From Pseudarthrobacter sulfonivorans (GTDB taxonomy: Bacteria; Actinomycetota; Actinomycetes; Actinomycetales; Micrococcaceae), in contig NZ_CP013747.1 in assembly GCF_001484605.1 (NCBI RefSeq), positions 3,720,001 to 3,784,000 on the forward strand: 64,000 nucleotides of DNA. The letters run 5' to 3'. Below the pieces are notes generated by a model. It was not told the origin of the DNA. It did not search any database and saw nothing but the letters and a program-made list of their open reading frames with translations. Shown here piece after piece: positions 10,115 to 19,106 of the stretch (positions are counted from its first letter, which is position 1; each line of letters starts with the position of its first letter). The position numbers were made by a program, and so were the translations under genes.

Positions 10115-10531
10115 ATGCTTATCCCACGTCGAGTCAAGCACCGTAAGCAGCACCACCCGGGTCGTTCCGGCGCTGCTACGGGCGGCACCAAGGTCTCCTT
10201 CGGTGAGTGGGGTATCCAGGCTCTGAGCCCGGCATACGTCACCAACCGTCAGATCGAGTCTGCCCGTATCGCGATGACCCGCCACATCAAGCGTGGCGGC
10301 AAGGTCTGGATCAACATCTATCCGGACCGTCCGATCACCAAGAAGCCTGCCGAAACCCGCATGGGTTCCGGTAAGGGTTCACCGGAATGGTGGGTCTCAA
10401 ACGTCAAGCCGGGCCGGGTTCTCTTTGAGATCTCCGGCGTCGAGGAATCGGTAGCTCGCGAGGCCCTGCGCCTGGCAATCCACAAGCTCCCGTTGAAGGC
10501 ACGCATTTTGCGTCGCGAAGGTGGTGAATAG
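10115..10531 (+). CDS. rplP: 50S ribosomal protein L16
   Basis: 138 residues starting [19 protein letters not shown], with the conserved [26 protein letters not shown] central region around residues 65-90. L16 organises the A-site tRNA pocket of the 50S subunit. The AAGGAGGAC ribosome site lies within the end of rpsC. Confidence 0.98.
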   Translation: MLIPRRVKHRKQHHPGRSGAATGGTKVSFGEWGIQALSPAYVTNRQIESARIAMTRHIKRGGKVWINIYPDRPITKKPAETRMGSGKGSPEWWVSNVKPGRVLFEISGVEESVAREALRLAIHKLPLKARILRREGGE

Positions 10532-10533
10532 AA

Positions 10534-10863
10534 ATGGCAGTAGGATCCAAGGAACTTGCATCCGCACAGCTGGACACGTTCGACAACGAGCGCCTCGTTG
10601 AAGAACTCCGGAAGGCTAAGGAAGAGCTGTTCAACCTGCGTTTCCAGTCCGCCACCGGTCAGCTGGAGAACCACGGTCGTCTGCGCGCGGTAAAGAAGGA
10701 CATCGCACGCATCTACACCGTTCTCCGTGAGCGCGAGCTGGGCATTCGTGCCGAGGTTGCCGCACCGGTTGTGGAAGCCAAGGAAGAGAAGAAGTCCAAG
10801 AAGGCTGCAACCAAGAAGGCCGAAACGGCTGAAACGGTTGAGGCCGAGGAGGATGCCAAGTGA
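10534..10863 (+). CDS. rpmC: 50S ribosomal protein L29 with Lys/Glu-rich tail
   Basis: 109 residues, against about 65-75 in most bacteria. The L29 core is residues 1-70 ([19 protein letters not shown], then the second helix with [13 protein letters not shown]). Beyond it lies an Ala/Lys/Glu-rich tail. L29 sits with L23 at the tunnel exit. The stop overlaps the GTG start of rpsQ by four bases. Confidence 0.97.
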   Translation: MAVGSKELASAQLDTFDNERLVEELRKAKEELFNLRFQSATGQLENHGRLRAVKKDIARIYTVLRERELGIRAEVAAPVVEAKEEKKSKKAATKKAETAETVEAEEDAK

Positions 10864-11168
10864 GTGAAAAGGACGAGAACGTGACGGAAACTGTTTCCGC
10901 AGCAGCTACGGCTGGCGAACGCGGTGACCGTAAGACGAAGCGTGGCTACGTAGTCTCGGACAAGATGGAAAAGACCATCGTTGTCCAGGTAGAAGACCGC
11001 GTAAAGCACGCTTTGTACGGCAAAGTCATCCGCCGCAACACGAAGATCAAGGCTCACGACGAAGAGAACAGCGCTGGCATCGGCGACCTCGTTCTCCTCG
11101 CCGAGACCCGCCCGCTGTCCGCTACCAAGCGGTGGCGTCTGGTCGAGATCCTCGAAAAGGCCAAGTAA
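10860..11168 (+). CDS. rpsQ: 30S ribosomal protein S17
   Basis: 102 residues from GTG 10860. The first 20 or so residues are an acidic, low-complexity extension. The OB-fold S17 core then starts at [20 protein letters not shown] and includes [22 protein letters not shown]. Last gene of the S10 operon; an intrinsic terminator follows within 35 bases. Confidence 0.97.
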   Translation: MSEKDENVTETVSAAATAGERGDRKTKRGYVVSDKMEKTIVVQVEDRVKHALYGKVIRRNTKIKAHDEENSAGIGDLVLLAETRPLSATKRWRLVEILEKAK

Positions 11169-11201
11169 CACCCCGCAGCCTGCTTGCAGGTACTGCACTG
11201 G

Positions 11202-11234
11202 AAACCCCCGTCCCCTTTTGGGAGCGGGGGTTTT
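11202..11234 (+). terminator. Intrinsic terminator of the S10 operon
   Basis: A stem pairs AAACCCCCG-TCCC (11202-11214) with GGGAGCGGGGGTTT (11220-11233), with one bulged base and a short CTTTT loop, and ends in TTTT. It lies 34 bases after the rpsQ stop and separates the S10 operon from the spc operon. Confidence 0.88.
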
Positions 11235-11297
11235 CCGCATTTCCCGGCGGGTGGGCTGGCTGGGTGTGTCACGCGGAGCAGGTTTTTGGGGGACGGC

Positions 11298-11371
11298 CGA
11301 CGGCGGGACGCCCGGTTTCCGGGGGAGTGGCACGGCTGGTGGGCCGAAAGCGTGCCGTGCGTGACGCCGTC
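11298..11371 (+). repeat. 74-bp direct repeat, left copy
   Basis: This segment recurs at 11525-11598 in the same orientation with five mismatches over 74 bases by my alignment. It begins CGACGGCGGGA and ends GTGACGCCGTC. Together the copies bracket the 16-bp motif array. Confidence 0.85.
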
Positions 11372-11388
11372 GTCGCGCGTTTGCATCA

Positions 11389-11525
11389 GGACGCTCTCTC
11401 ACTTAATGCGGGAAATCCCCGGACGCTCTCTCACTTTTCTTAGGAAAGTGAGAGAGCGTCGTTCAAAAATCTGCATCAAGTGAGAGAGCGTCCGCCGAAA
11501 AGGCGCGTTAAGTGAGAGAGCGTCC
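11389..11525. repeat. Array of five AAGTGAGAGAGCGTCC motifs in mixed orientation
   Basis: The 16-bp motif occurs in reverse orientation at 11389-11404 and 11421-11436 and in forward orientation at 11446-11461 (last base changed), 11478-11493 and 11510-11525. The second and third copies form a perfect 16-bp inverted repeat (11422-11437 with 11445-11460) around a 7-base loop. Spacers between copies are 9-17 bases and unrelated. No coding potential is apparent. Confidence 0.9.
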
Positions 11526-11598
11526 GACGGCGGGAGGCCGGGTTTCCGGGGGAGTGGCACCGCCGGTGGGCCTAAAGCGTGCCGTGCGTGACGCCGTC
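11525..11598 (+). repeat. 74-bp direct repeat, right copy
   Basis: Second copy of the element at 11298-11371; it begins at the last base of the fifth 16-bp motif. The arrangement suggests that the motif array and its flank were duplicated or inserted as a unit. Confidence 0.85.
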
Positions 11599-11672
11599 AT
11601 GCGTAGCCGGCTCTGGAGGGCAGCGGTTGTGCTGTGGCTGCCGCCGTGTGATATGGGAGATTGCCTTAACTG

Positions 11673-11681
11673 TGCTAGGAT
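11673..11681 (+). promoter_or_regulatory. Candidate extended -10 promoter of the spc operon
   Basis: TGCTAGGAT matches the extended -10 pattern TGnTAnnnT. It lies 250 bases before rplN and after the repeat array, giving a long leader. No good -35 is visible. The leader contains a hairpin-prone stretch near 11815-11842 (CCTGGTCTGG and ATCCAGG) that could be regulatory. Confidence 0.45.
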
Positions 11682-11930
11682 ATTGAGTTTGTATGGCGCC
11701 CTCTGTGCGCCGTCATCAACCTCGTAAACAATCGTGCCACGGCATAGTGCCCCCTCGTGCTTCGGACCTGTCCGGATTCGCTTGGGAAGCAAATGTTTTT
11801 GGCACGGGCGTTTAGGCCTGGTCTGGCAAAATCCAGGCAGGTCAAGAGACACCCCGATCAACCGTTCCGCAAGGCTCATTCCGTAGGAAGATTTTCGGTC
11901 TGAGAACCGGCGCGACGCAAGGAGTAAATA

Positions 11931-12299
11931 GTGATTCAGCAGGAGTCGCGACTCAAGGTCGCCGACAACACGGGTGCTAAGGAAATCCTTACCATTCGCG
12001 TTCTCGGTGGATCTGGCCGTCGCTACGCAGGCATTGGCGACGTCATCGTCGCTACCGTCAAGGATGCAATTCCGGGCGGCAACGTAAAGAAGGGCGATGT
12101 TGTTAAGGCAGTCATCGTCCGTACCAAGAAGGAACGCCGCCGTGCGGATGGTTCCTATATCAAGTTTGACGAGAACGCAGCTGTGATCCTGAAGGCTGAC
12201 GGTGACCCCCGCGGTACCCGTATCTTCGGACCGGTTGGTCGTGAACTTCGTGACAAGAAGTTCATGAAGATCGTTTCTCTGGCTCCGGAGGTGCTTTAG
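11931..12299 (+). CDS. rplN: 50S ribosomal protein L14
   Basis: 122 residues from GTG 11931, preceded by AAGGAGTAAATA. The start [18 protein letters not shown] and the [21 protein letters not shown]-terminal segment are diagnostic. L14 bridges to 16S rRNA helix 44 and is the silencing-factor RsfS site. First gene of the spc operon. Confidence 0.98.
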   Translation: MIQQESRLKVADNTGAKEILTIRVLGGSGRRYAGIGDVIVATVKDAIPGGNVKKGDVVKAVIVRTKKERRRADGSYIKFDENAAVILKADGDPRGTRIFGPVGRELRDKKFMKIVSLAPEVL

Positions 12300-12302
12300 T
12301 CC

Positions 12303-12662
12303 ATGGCTAAGATCAAAAAGGGTGACCTCGTTCAGGTCATCACTGGCGCCAAGGCTGAGCGCGGCGGCGACAAAGGCAAGCAGGGCAAGGTTCTGCGCGT
12401 ATTCCCGGAGACCAACCGCGTGTTGGTCGAAGGCATTAACCGCGTAACCAAGCACACGAAGGCCGGTCAGTCGCAGCGCGGCACCAAGACTGGTGGCATC
12501 GAGGTCGTAGAAGCTTCGGTCCACATCTCCAACGTGGCTCTGGTTGACCCGTCCACCAAGAAGCCCACCCGCGTTGGTTTCCGCACCGAGACCGTGGAGC
12601 GCAATGGCGTGAAGCGCGACGTGCGTGTCCGCGTGGCCAAGAGCTCCGGGAAGGACATCTAA
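12303..12662 (+). CDS. rplX: 50S ribosomal protein L24
   Basis: 119 residues. The KOW motif is at the N terminus ([27 protein letters not shown]), with the [21 protein letters not shown] loop following. L24 is an early 50S assembly initiator. Its TAA shares one base with the ATG of rplE. Confidence 0.98.
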   Translation: MAKIKKGDLVQVITGAKAERGGDKGKQGKVLRVFPETNRVLVEGINRVTKHTKAGQSQRGTKTGGIEVVEASVHISNVALVDPSTKKPTRVGFRTETVERNGVKRDVRVRVAKSSGKDI

Positions 12663-13243
12663 TGACTGAGACTCTCGAGACTCCGGCAGCGAAGATCGTT
12701 CCTCGTCTGAAGACCAAGTACGCCGATTCCATCAAGAGCACGCTCGTTGAGGAATTCAAGTACAGCAACGTTAACCAGGTTCCCCGCCTGGTGAAGGTCG
12801 TTGTGAACATGGGTGTTGGAGATGCCGCTAAGGACTCCAAGCTGATCGACGGCGCTGTCCGCGATCTGACCCTGATCACCGGCCAGAAGCCGCAGGTAAC
12901 CAAGGCCCGCAAGTCGATCGCACAGTTCAAGCTGCGCGAAGGCATGCCCATCGGCGCACACGCAACTCTGCGTGGAGACCGCATGTGGGAATTCCTGGAT
13001 CGTCTGGTCACGCTGGCTCTGCCCCGTATCCGCGACTTCCGCGGCCTCAGTGGCAAGCAGTTCGACGGCAACGGCAACTACACCTTCGGTCTGACCGAGC
13101 AGGTTATGTTCCACGAAATCGACCAGGATTCCATTGACCGCGTACGCGGCATGGACATCACGGTTGTAACCACCGCCAAGACCGATGACGAAGGCCGCGC
13201 GCTGCTCAAGGCGCTTGGTTTCCCGTTCAAGGCCGAAGACTAA
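12662..13243 (+). CDS. rplE: 50S ribosomal protein L5
   Basis: 193 residues, slightly extended at the N terminus. Recognisable blocks are [14 protein letters not shown], the [22 protein letters not shown] stretch, and the C-terminal [19 protein letters not shown]5 forms the 5S RNP with L18 and contacts P-site tRNA. It is followed by a 78-base gap in which many bacteria carry the S14 gene. Confidence 0.98.
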   Translation: MTETLETPAAKIVPRLKTKYADSIKSTLVEEFKYSNVNQVPRLVKVVVNMGVGDAAKDSKLIDGAVRDLTLITGQKPQVTKARKSIAQFKLREGMPIGAHATLRGDRMWEFLDRLVTLALPRIRDFRGLSGKQFDGNGNYTFGLTEQVMFHEIDQDSIDRVRGMDITVVTTAKTDDEGRALLKALGFPFKAED

Positions 13244-13321
13244 TCTAACTACGTAACAGGTCCTTCGCTGATGCTTCATGCAGCAGCGAGGAAACCGTTA
13301 TGAGGAAGGGCAAGAGCCCAA

Positions 13322-13720
13322 ATGACAATGACTGATCCGGTCGCAGACATGCTTACGCGTCTGCGCAATGCAAACTCGGCGTACCACGATTCCGTGTCCA
13401 TGCCGTACAGCAAGCTCAAGGCACGCGTTGCCGACATCCTGAAGGCTGAAGGTTACATCGCCTCCTGGAAAGAAGAAGACGCAGAGGTTGGCAAGAAGCT
13501 GACCCTGGACCTTAAGTTCGGACCGAACCGCGAGCGTTCAATCGCTGGCGTTCGCCGCATTTCCAAGCCGGGCCTGCGTGTTTACGCAAAGTCCACCAAC
13601 CTCCCGCACGTGCTCGGTGGCCTGGGTGTCGCAATCCTGTCCACCTCTTCCGGCCTCTTGACTGATAAGCAAGCCGGCAAGAAGGGCGTGGGCGGCGAAG
13701 TCCTCGCCTACGTCTGGTAA
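13322..13720 (+). CDS. rpsH: 30S ribosomal protein S8
   Basis: 132 residues, starting [18 protein letters not shown]. The rRNA-binding C terminus with [27 protein letters not shown] is intact. S8 nucleates the 16S central domain and in enterobacteria represses the spc operon. ATG 13322 is used; a second in-frame ATG two codons later is possible. Confidence 0.98.
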   Translation: MTMTDPVADMLTRLRNANSAYHDSVSMPYSKLKARVADILKAEGYIASWKEEDAEVGKKLTLDLKFGPNRERSIAGVRRISKPGLRVYAKSTNLPHVLGGLGVAILSTSSGLLTDKQAGKKGVGGEVLAYVW

Positions 13721-13738
13721 CGGGAAAGGAAGAGAATA

Positions 13739-14275
13739 ATGTCACGTATTGGACGTCTCCCCATCACCGTTCCTGCCGGCGTTGAGGTCAAGGTTGACGG
13801 CTCTGTCGTCAGCGTCAAGGGTGCCAAAGGCGAGCTGAACCACACTGTGGCCAGCCCGATCGAGGTTTCCCTGGAAGCAGAGACCCTGACTGTCGCCCGC
13901 CCGAACGACGAGCGCGCCTCCCGTTCACTCCACGGCCTGACCCGCACCCTGATCTCCAACATGATCGAGGGCGTTACCAAGGGCTACGAGAAGAAGCTTG
14001 AAATCGTTGGTACTGGTTACCGCGTTCAGGCCAAGGGATCTGACCTTGAGTTCGCTCTCGGCTACAGCCACCCGGTAAATGTCACCGCACCGGACGGCAT
14101 CACCTTTGCAGTTGAGACCCCGACCAAGCTCTCTGTTTCAGGTATCAACAAGCAGCAGGTCGGCGAGGTTGCTGCCAACATTCGCAAGCTGCGGAAGCCG
14201 GACCCCTACAAGGGCAAGGGCATTCGCTACGCAGGCGAAGTCATCCGCCGCAAGGTCGGAAAGGCTGGTAAGTAA
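13739..14275 (+). CDS. rplF: 50S ribosomal protein L6
   Basis: 178 residues beginning [17 protein letters not shown], with the C-terminal signature [22 protein letters not shown]6 lies near the sarcin-ricin loop and factor-binding site. ATG 13739 follows GGGAAAGGAAGAGA. rplR starts two bases after its stop. Confidence 0.98.
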   Translation: MSRIGRLPITVPAGVEVKVDGSVVSVKGAKGELNHTVASPIEVSLEAETLTVARPNDERASRSLHGLTRTLISNMIEGVTKGYEKKLEIVGTGYRVQAKGSDLEFALGYSHPVNVTAPDGITFAVETPTKLSVSGINKQQVGEVAANIRKLRKPDPYKGKGIRYAGEVIRRKVGKAGK

Positions 14276-14277
14276 CC

Positions 14278-14661
14278 ATGGCCATCTCAATTAACAAGAA
14301 GCGTACGAACAAGAGCAAGTCTGCTTCGCGCAGCCGCCGCCAGCTTCGTATCCGCAAGCGCATCTCCGGCACGGCTGTACGTCCTCGTCTGGTCGTCAAC
14401 CGCTCCGCACGCCACGTATTCGTCCAGGTTGTCGATGACACCAAGGGCCTGACCGTAGCAAGCGCCTCCACACTGGAAGCCGATCTTCGTGCATTCGAAG
14501 GTGACAAGACCGCCAAGGCCAAGCGCGTTGGCGAGCTCGTCGCCGAGCGTGCGAAGGCTGCCGGTATCGAAGCAGTTGTCTTCGACCGCGGTGGTAACAA
14601 GTACCACGGCCGAATTGCTGCTGTCGCTGACGGCGCACGTGAAGGTGGGCTGTCACTGTGA
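14278..14661 (+). CDS. rplR: 50S ribosomal protein L18
   Basis: 127 residues. Basic N terminus ([22 protein letters not shown]) followed by the [20 protein letters not shown] core and [20 protein letters not shown]18 binds 5S rRNA with L5. The end overlaps the GTG start of rpsE by four bases. Confidence 0.98.
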   Translation: MAISINKKRTNKSKSASRSRRQLRIRKRISGTAVRPRLVVNRSARHVFVQVVDDTKGLTVASASTLEADLRAFEGDKTAKAKRVGELVAERAKAAGIEAVVFDRGGNKYHGRIAAVADGAREGGLSL

Positions 14662-15395
14662 CGGAAGCAAACAAGGAAAAGGACACTGTGTCTGCAGATC
14701 AGAAGGCTACTGAAGCCGTAGCTGCTCCGGCCACTGAGACCACTGCGCCCGCAGCTGCTGCCGATGACCGCCGTGGTGGCGCTCGTCGTGGCGAGCGTGG
14801 CGACAAGGGCCAGGGCGGTCGCGATGGCGGCCGTGGTGGCCGTGGTGGCCGTGACGGCGGCCGCGAAGCCGAGAAGAGCCAGTTCATTGAACGCGTTGTC
14901 ACCATCAACCGCGTTTCCAAGGTGGTCAAGGGTGGTCGTCGCTTCAGCTTCACCGCTCTGGTCGTCGTTGGTGACGGTAACGGCATGGTCGGCGTGGGCT
15001 ACGGCAAGGCTAAGGAAGTTCCTGCCGCAATCGCGAAGGGCGTTGAAGAGGCTAAGAAGTCCTTCTTCCGCGTTCCCCGCATTGGCAACACCATCCCGCA
15101 CCGCGTTCAGGGTGAGGCCGCTGCCGGCGTCGTAATGCTGCGTCCGGCTTCCGCCGGTACCGGTGTTATTGCCGGTGGTCCGGTCCGCGCCATCTTGGAG
15201 TGCGTGGGCATCCACGACATCCTCTCCAAGTCGCTGGGTTCCTCCAACGCCATCAACATCGTTCACGCGACTGTTGCTGCGCTGAAGCAGCTCGAAGAGC
15301 CGGCAGCAGTGGCAGCACGCCGCGGCCTGCCGCTGGACGAGGTTGCTCCGCCGGCAATGGTGAAGGCAATCCTGAACCAGAAGGCGGGTGTCTAA
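14658..15395 (+). CDS. rpsE: 30S ribosomal protein S5 with long Gly/Arg-rich N-terminal extension
   Basis: 245 residues from GTG 14658. The first 75 or so residues are a disordered Ala/Thr then Arg/Gly/Asp-rich tract (repeated GGRDGGRGG units), well beyond typical bacterial S5. The core then starts at [20 protein letters not shown] and includes the double-stranded RNA-binding fold and [17 protein letters not shown]5 is an accuracy-related protein at the mRNA entry site. Actinobacterial S5 proteins are commonly extended like this. Confidence 0.97.
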   Translation: MTEANKEKDTVSADQKATEAVAAPATETTAPAAAADDRRGGARRGERGDKGQGGRDGGRGGRGGRDGGREAEKSQFIERVVTINRVSKVVKGGRRFSFTALVVVGDGNGMVGVGYGKAKEVPAAIAKGVEEAKKSFFRVPRIGNTIPHRVQGEAAAGVVMLRPASAGTGVIAGGPVRAILECVGIHDILSKSLGSSNAINIVHATVAALKQLEEPAAVAARRGLPLDEVAPPAMVKAILNQKAGV

Positions 15396-15398
15396 GCC

Positions 15399-15605
15399 AT
15401 GGCTAAGAACCTGATTCCCTCCGACCTTCAGTTGGAGATCACTCAGATCAAGTCCGCCATTGGCGGCAAGCAGAACCAGCGCGACACCCTTCGGTCCCTC
15501 GGCCTGAAGCGGATCGGACACACCGTTGTCCGCACCGCCGACGCCGTGACTGTTGGAATGCTCAACACGGTTCCGCACCTGGTAAAGGTAGAGGAGGCGA
15601 AGTAA
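15399..15605 (+). CDS. rpmD: 50S ribosomal protein L30
   Basis: 68 residues, normal size, with the [23 protein letters not shown] motif. Three bases separate it from rpsE, and its TAA abuts the ATG of rplO. Confidence 0.96.
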   Translation: MAKNLIPSDLQLEITQIKSAIGGKQNQRDTLRSLGLKRIGHTVVRTADAVTVGMLNTVPHLVKVEEAK

Positions 15606-16100
15606 ATGGCAGAGAAGAACACCGCCGAAAAGGCTCAGGGCGCCGCTGCTGAGAAGCAGAACGCACTGAAGGTTCACCACCTGCGTCCCGCCCCGGGTGC
15701 CAAGACCGCCAAGACCCGCGTTGGTCGTGGTGAAGGTTCCAAGGGTAAGACCGCTGGTCGCGGTACCAAGGGTACAAAGGCCCGCTACCAGATCAAGGCT
15801 GGCTTTGCCGGCGGCCAGCTGCCGCTGCACATGCGCCTGCCGAAGCTGCGCGGCTTCAAGAACCCGTTCCGGGTTGAGTTCCAGGTTGTAAACCTGGACA
15901 AGCTCAACGAGCTGTTCCCCGAAGGTGGCGCAGTCACCGTGGAGAACCTGGTCGAAAAGGGTGCCGTTCGTAAGAACCAGCCCGTCAAGGTGCTTGGCAC
16001 CGGCGACATCACCGTCAAGGTTGACGTCACCGTCCACGCATTCTCGGCCAGCGCCGCAGAAAAGATTGCAGCAGCAGGCGGAAGCACCACCGCTCTCTAG
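15606..16100 (+). CDS. rplO: 50S ribosomal protein L15
   Basis: 164 residues. The start has about 20 variable residues, then [30 protein letters not shown], typical of L15. The central [20 protein letters not shown] is intact. Last gene of the spc operon before a strong terminator. Confidence 0.98.
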   Translation: MAEKNTAEKAQGAAAEKQNALKVHHLRPAPGAKTAKTRVGRGEGSKGKTAGRGTKGTKARYQIKAGFAGGQLPLHMRLPKLRGFKNPFRVEFQVVNLDKLNELFPEGGAVTVENLVEKGAVRKNQPVKVLGTGDITVKVDVTVHAFSASAAEKIAAAGGSTTAL

Positions 16101-16126
16101 TAGACGGTGGGCGAACGCCCGTTGTG

Positions 16127-16175
16127 AACTCCCGGTGTGCAGGGCCCCCAGGGCCGTGCACGCCGGGAGTTTTTT
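16127..16175 (+). terminator. Intrinsic terminator after rplO
   Basis: A long stem pairs AACTCCCGG-GTGCAGGGCC with GGCC-TGCAC-CCGGGAGTT and runs into TTTTTT at 16170-16175. It separates the spc operon from secY, which in many bacteria is the last gene of the same transcript. Confidence 0.9.
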
Positions 16176-16232
16176 CACATCCGCTGGCCGACCATTTCCG
16201 TCCGTTCGCCGCAAACGCGGGTTCGCGGATTA

Positions 16233-16260
16233 TTCGCATGGCCAATCCACCCGTTAGACT
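16233..16260 (+). promoter_or_regulatory. Candidate promoter of secY-adk
   Basis: TTCGCA (16233-16238) and TAGACT (16255-16260) are 16 bases apart, downstream of the spc terminator. The leader to the TTG start would be about 53 bases. Confidence 0.5.
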
Positions 16261-16319
16261 CGGTTGTTGGGATTATTGTCCCCCATCACACCACGCTTAT
16301 AAACAACACAGGAGGACGC

Positions 16320-17630
16320 TTGCTTAGCGCATTTGGCCGGGCCTTTCGCACGCCTGATCTGCGACGCAAGTTGTTGTTCACGCTGGCAATCATCACAATC
16401 TTCCGCTTGGGTGCATTCATCCCCTCGCCTGGTGTGAACTACCAGAATGTCCAGCAATGCTTGCAGAACGGTCAGACCGCAGGCGGGCTCTATCAGCTCG
16501 TCAACCTGTTCAGCGGCGGTGCCTTGCTTCAGGTGTCCATCTTCGCGCTGGGCATCATGCCGTACATCACGGCCAGCATCATCGTGCAGCTGCTCCGGGT
16601 GGTCATTCCCCGGTTCCAGGAGCTGTATGAAGAGGGCGCCTCCGGGCAGTCCAAGCTCACGCAGTACACGCGGTACCTCACCATTGCCCTGGGCCTGCTG
16701 AACGCCACGACGCTGGTGTCGCTGGCGCGTTCAGGCCAGTTGCTTCCGGGCTGTGCACTGCCGATCATTCCTGACGACAGCATTATCACCACCATCCTGC
16801 TGATCATCACGCTGACCGCCGGTACTGGGCTCATCATGTGGATGGGCGAACTCGTCACAGAAAAGGGTGTGGGCAACGGCATGTCGCTGCTCATCTTTAC
16901 CTCCATCGCGGCGACCTTCCCCACGTCCCTGGGCGCCATCTGGAGCTCACAGGGCCCGGGCACGTTCTTTATGGTCCTGGTGATCGGCCTGGTGACGGTT
17001 GCCCTGGTGGTCTTCGTGGAGCAGTCCCAGCGCCGCGTCCCGGTGCAGTATGCCAAGCGGATGATCGGACGCCGGACCGTTGGCGGCACCAGCACCTACA
17101 TCCCCATCAAGGTGAACATGGCAGGCGTGATCCCCGTGATCTTCGCATCCTCCATGCTCTACCTGCCGGGACTGATCTCACAGTTCAACCAGCCCAAAGC
17201 GGGCGAGGCGCTCGCGCCGTGGGTTGAGTGGATCAACAACAACCTGACCCGAGGAGACCACCCGATCTACATGGCGCTGTACTTCGCCATGATCGTGTTC
17301 TTCACCTACTTCTATGTCGCGATCACCTTCAACCCTGAAGAGGTCTCGGACAACATGAAGAAGTACGGCGGTTTCATCCCGGGTATCCGTGCCGGAAAAC
17401 CGACCGCGGACTACCTGCAGTACGTGCTCTCTCGGATCACGCTGCCCGGCGCCCTGTACCTGGGCTTTGTGGCACTGATTCCGCTGGTGGCACTGGTACT
17501 GATCAACGCGAACCAGAACTTTCCGTTCGGTGGCACCTCGATCCTGATCATGGTGGGCGTTGGCCTTGAAACCGTCAAGCAAATAGATGCGCAGCTACAG
17601 CAACGTCACTACGAAGGGCTTTTGCGATGA
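16320..17630 (+). CDS. secY: Protein translocase subunit SecY
   Basis: 436 residues from TTG 16320, just after AGGAGG at 16310-16315. The resulting start MLSAFGRAFRTPDLRRK matches actinobacterial SecY, so the longer upstream frame is not used. SecY is the channel of the Sec translocon with ten membrane spans. Visible landmarks include the plug region after FIPSPGVNYQNVQQC, the FSGGALLQVSIFALGIMPYI stretch, and the C-terminal YEGLLR. It overlaps adk by four bases. Confidence 0.97.
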   Translation: MLSAFGRAFRTPDLRRKLLFTLAIITIFRLGAFIPSPGVNYQNVQQCLQNGQTAGGLYQLVNLFSGGALLQVSIFALGIMPYITASIIVQLLRVVIPRFQELYEEGASGQSKLTQYTRYLTIALGLLNATTLVSLARSGQLLPGCALPIIPDDSIITTILLIITLTAGTGLIMWMGELVTEKGVGNGMSLLIFTSIAATFPTSLGAIWSSQGPGTFFMVLVIGLVTVALVVFVEQSQRRVPVQYAKRMIGRRTVGGTSTYIPIKVNMAGVIPVIFASSMLYLPGLISQFNQPKAGEALAPWVEWINNNLTRGDHPIYMALYFAMIVFFTYFYVAITFNPEEVSDNMKKYGGFIPGIRAGKPTADYLQYVLSRITLPGALYLGFVALIPLVALVLINANQNFPFGGTSILIMVGVGLETVKQIDAQLQQRHYEGLLR

Positions 17631-18205
17631 CGAAAATGTTGATTATTGGACCCCCCGGTTCCGGAAAAGGAACGCAAGCGGAACGTATTTCCGAGCGCCT
17701 CGGCGTCGTGGCGATTTCCACCGGTGATATCTTCCGCGCCAACGTGAAGGGCGAAACTCCTCTTGGCATCGAGGCCAAGAAGTACATGGACGCCGGGGAC
17801 TTTGTTCCGGACAGCGTCACCAACAAGATGGTCCGCGACCGCCTCAGCGAGTCCGACGTCGAAAACGGCTTCCTCCTGGACGGCTACCCGCGCACCACGG
17901 CGCAGGTGGACTACCTTGACGGGATCCTCGCGAACAGCGAAGAAAAGCTCGACGTCGTCCTGCAGCTCACGGCCGACGACGAGGAACTCGTCTCGCGCCT
18001 GTTGGGCCGTGCGAAGGAAACTGGCCGGAGCGACGACAACGAAGCCGTGATCCGCCACCGCCTGGACCTGTACCACGAGCAGACCGAGGCCGTTGTGGCC
18101 AAGTATGCCGAACGCGGCATCCTGACCCAGGTTGACGGCATCGGCGGCATCGACGAGGTCACCGACCGCGTGATGCAGGCCATCAAGGCAGCCCAGGCCG
18201 CCTAA
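17627..18205 (+). CDS. adk: Adenylate kinase
   Basis: 192 residues, the short lid form usual in actinobacteria. The P-loop IIGPPGSGKGTQAE is at residues 5-18. Other landmarks are STGDIFRANV, the GFLLDGYPRT motif near residue 83, and GRSDDNEAVIRHRL in the lid. It interconverts ATP, ADP and AMP in the cytoplasm. ATG 17627 overlaps the secY stop, so translation is probably coupled. Confidence 0.97.
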   Translation: MTKMLIIGPPGSGKGTQAERISERLGVVAISTGDIFRANVKGETPLGIEAKKYMDAGDFVPDSVTNKMVRDRLSESDVENGFLLDGYPRTTAQVDYLDGILANSEEKLDVVLQLTADDEELVSRLLGRAKETGRSDDNEAVIRHRLDLYHEQTEAVVAKYAERGILTQVDGIGGIDEVTDRVMQAIKAAQAA

Positions 18206-18225
18206 GCACCGCAACATGCTTTTCC

Positions 18226-18256
18226 GAGGCTCCTCCCGGCATCCGGGAGGAGCCTC
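18226..18256 (+). terminator. Strong hairpin between adk and map
   Basis: GAGGCTCCTCCCGG (18226-18239) pairs perfectly with CCGGGAGGAGCCTC (18243-18256) around a 3-base loop. No T run follows, so it may be a processing or attenuation hairpin rather than a full terminator. Confidence 0.55.
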
Positions 18257-18278
18257 AGCCATTGAGAGGACACACACC

Positions 18279-19106
18279 ATGGCCTTCGGCCAGCCCCGTA
18301 TCGAATACAAGACCAACGCCCAGATGCGCATCATGCGCGATGCCGGGCTGGTGCTGAACCGTGCGCTGGACGCAGCGGTGGCAGCAGCCGCTCCAGGCGT
18401 TACCACCAAGCAGCTGGACGACGTCTTCGCCGCAGTGCTGAACGAGGCTGGCGCCAAGTCGAACTTCCTCGGCTACCACGGCTTCCCCGCCACCATCTGC
18501 ACGTCAGTGAACGAGGAAGTGGTGCACGGCATCCCCGGCGGCAAGGTCCTCAAGGACGGCGACATCATCTCGATCGACGGCGGCGCGATTGTTGACGGCT
18601 GGCATTCCGATTCTGCACGGACCGTCATTGTGGGCAAGGCTGACCCCGAGGACCAGCGTCTCTCAGACGTCACCCAGGCAGCCATGTGGCGAGGCATCGC
18701 AGCACTGGCCACAGGAAGCCACGTGGGCGACGTCGGCGCAGCCATCGACGACTACGTCTCCTCCGTGCCGGGCAAACCGCTGGGCATCCTGGAGGACTAC
18801 GTGGGTCACGGCATCGGCTCCGAGATGCACATGGCCCCGGATGTTCTGAACTACCGCACCAGCCACCGCGGTCCCAAGATCAAGCCCGGACTGTGCCTGG
18901 CCATCGAGCCCATGCTGGTCCGCGGCAGCATCGACACCGCCGTGCTGGAGGACGACTGGACAGTGGTGACCACCGACGGCAAGCGCTCCTGCCAATGGGA
19001 GCACTCGGTCGCCGTCCACGAAAAGGGGATCTGGGTACTCTCAGCCCCCGACGGCGGCGCGGAGCACCTGGTGCCGCTCGGCGTCGTACCGGTTCCGATC
19101 CCCTAA
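18279..19106 (+). CDS. map: Methionine aminopeptidase, type I
   Basis: 275 residues from ATG 18279, chosen because GAGAGGA lies 8 bases upstream and the protein then starts MAFGQPRIEYKTNAQM. It removes the initiator methionine. Metal and active-site residues are visible: HGFPATICTSVNEEVVHGIPG, DGDIISIDGGAIVDGWHSDSA (two Asp ligands), GHGIGSEMHMAPDVLNY and the CLAIEPML Glu. The secY-adk-map neighbourhood is conserved in actinobacteria. Confidence 0.96.
   Translation: MAFGQPRIEYKTNAQMRIMRDAGLVLNRALDAAVAAAAPGVTTKQLDDVFAAVLNEAGAKSNFLGYHGFPATICTSVNEEVVHGIPGGKVLKDGDIISIDGGAIVDGWHSDSARTVIVGKADPEDQRLSDVTQAAMWRGIAALATGSHVGDVGAAIDDYVSSVPGKPLGILEDYVGHGIGSEMHMAPDVLNYRTSHRGPKIKPGLCLAIEPMLVRGSIDTAVLEDDWTVVTTDGKRSCQWEHSVAVHEKGIWVLSAPDGGAEHLVPLGVVPVPIP

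Noticed and set aside
11389..11525. A short CRISPR-like array
   Set aside because: Repeats are only 16 bp, occur in both orientations, and spacers are 9-17 bases of uneven length; there are no cas genes.
13244..13321. A possible rpsN gene between rplE and rpsH
   Set aside because: Only 78 bases without a zinc-ribbon reading frame; S14 needs about 61 codons or more.
14241..16214. A 657-codon open frame on the minus strand across rplR, rpsE, rpmD and rplO
   Set aside because: It is a by-product of high GC third positions opposite highly expressed ribosomal genes; composition is repetitive and it has no ribosome site.
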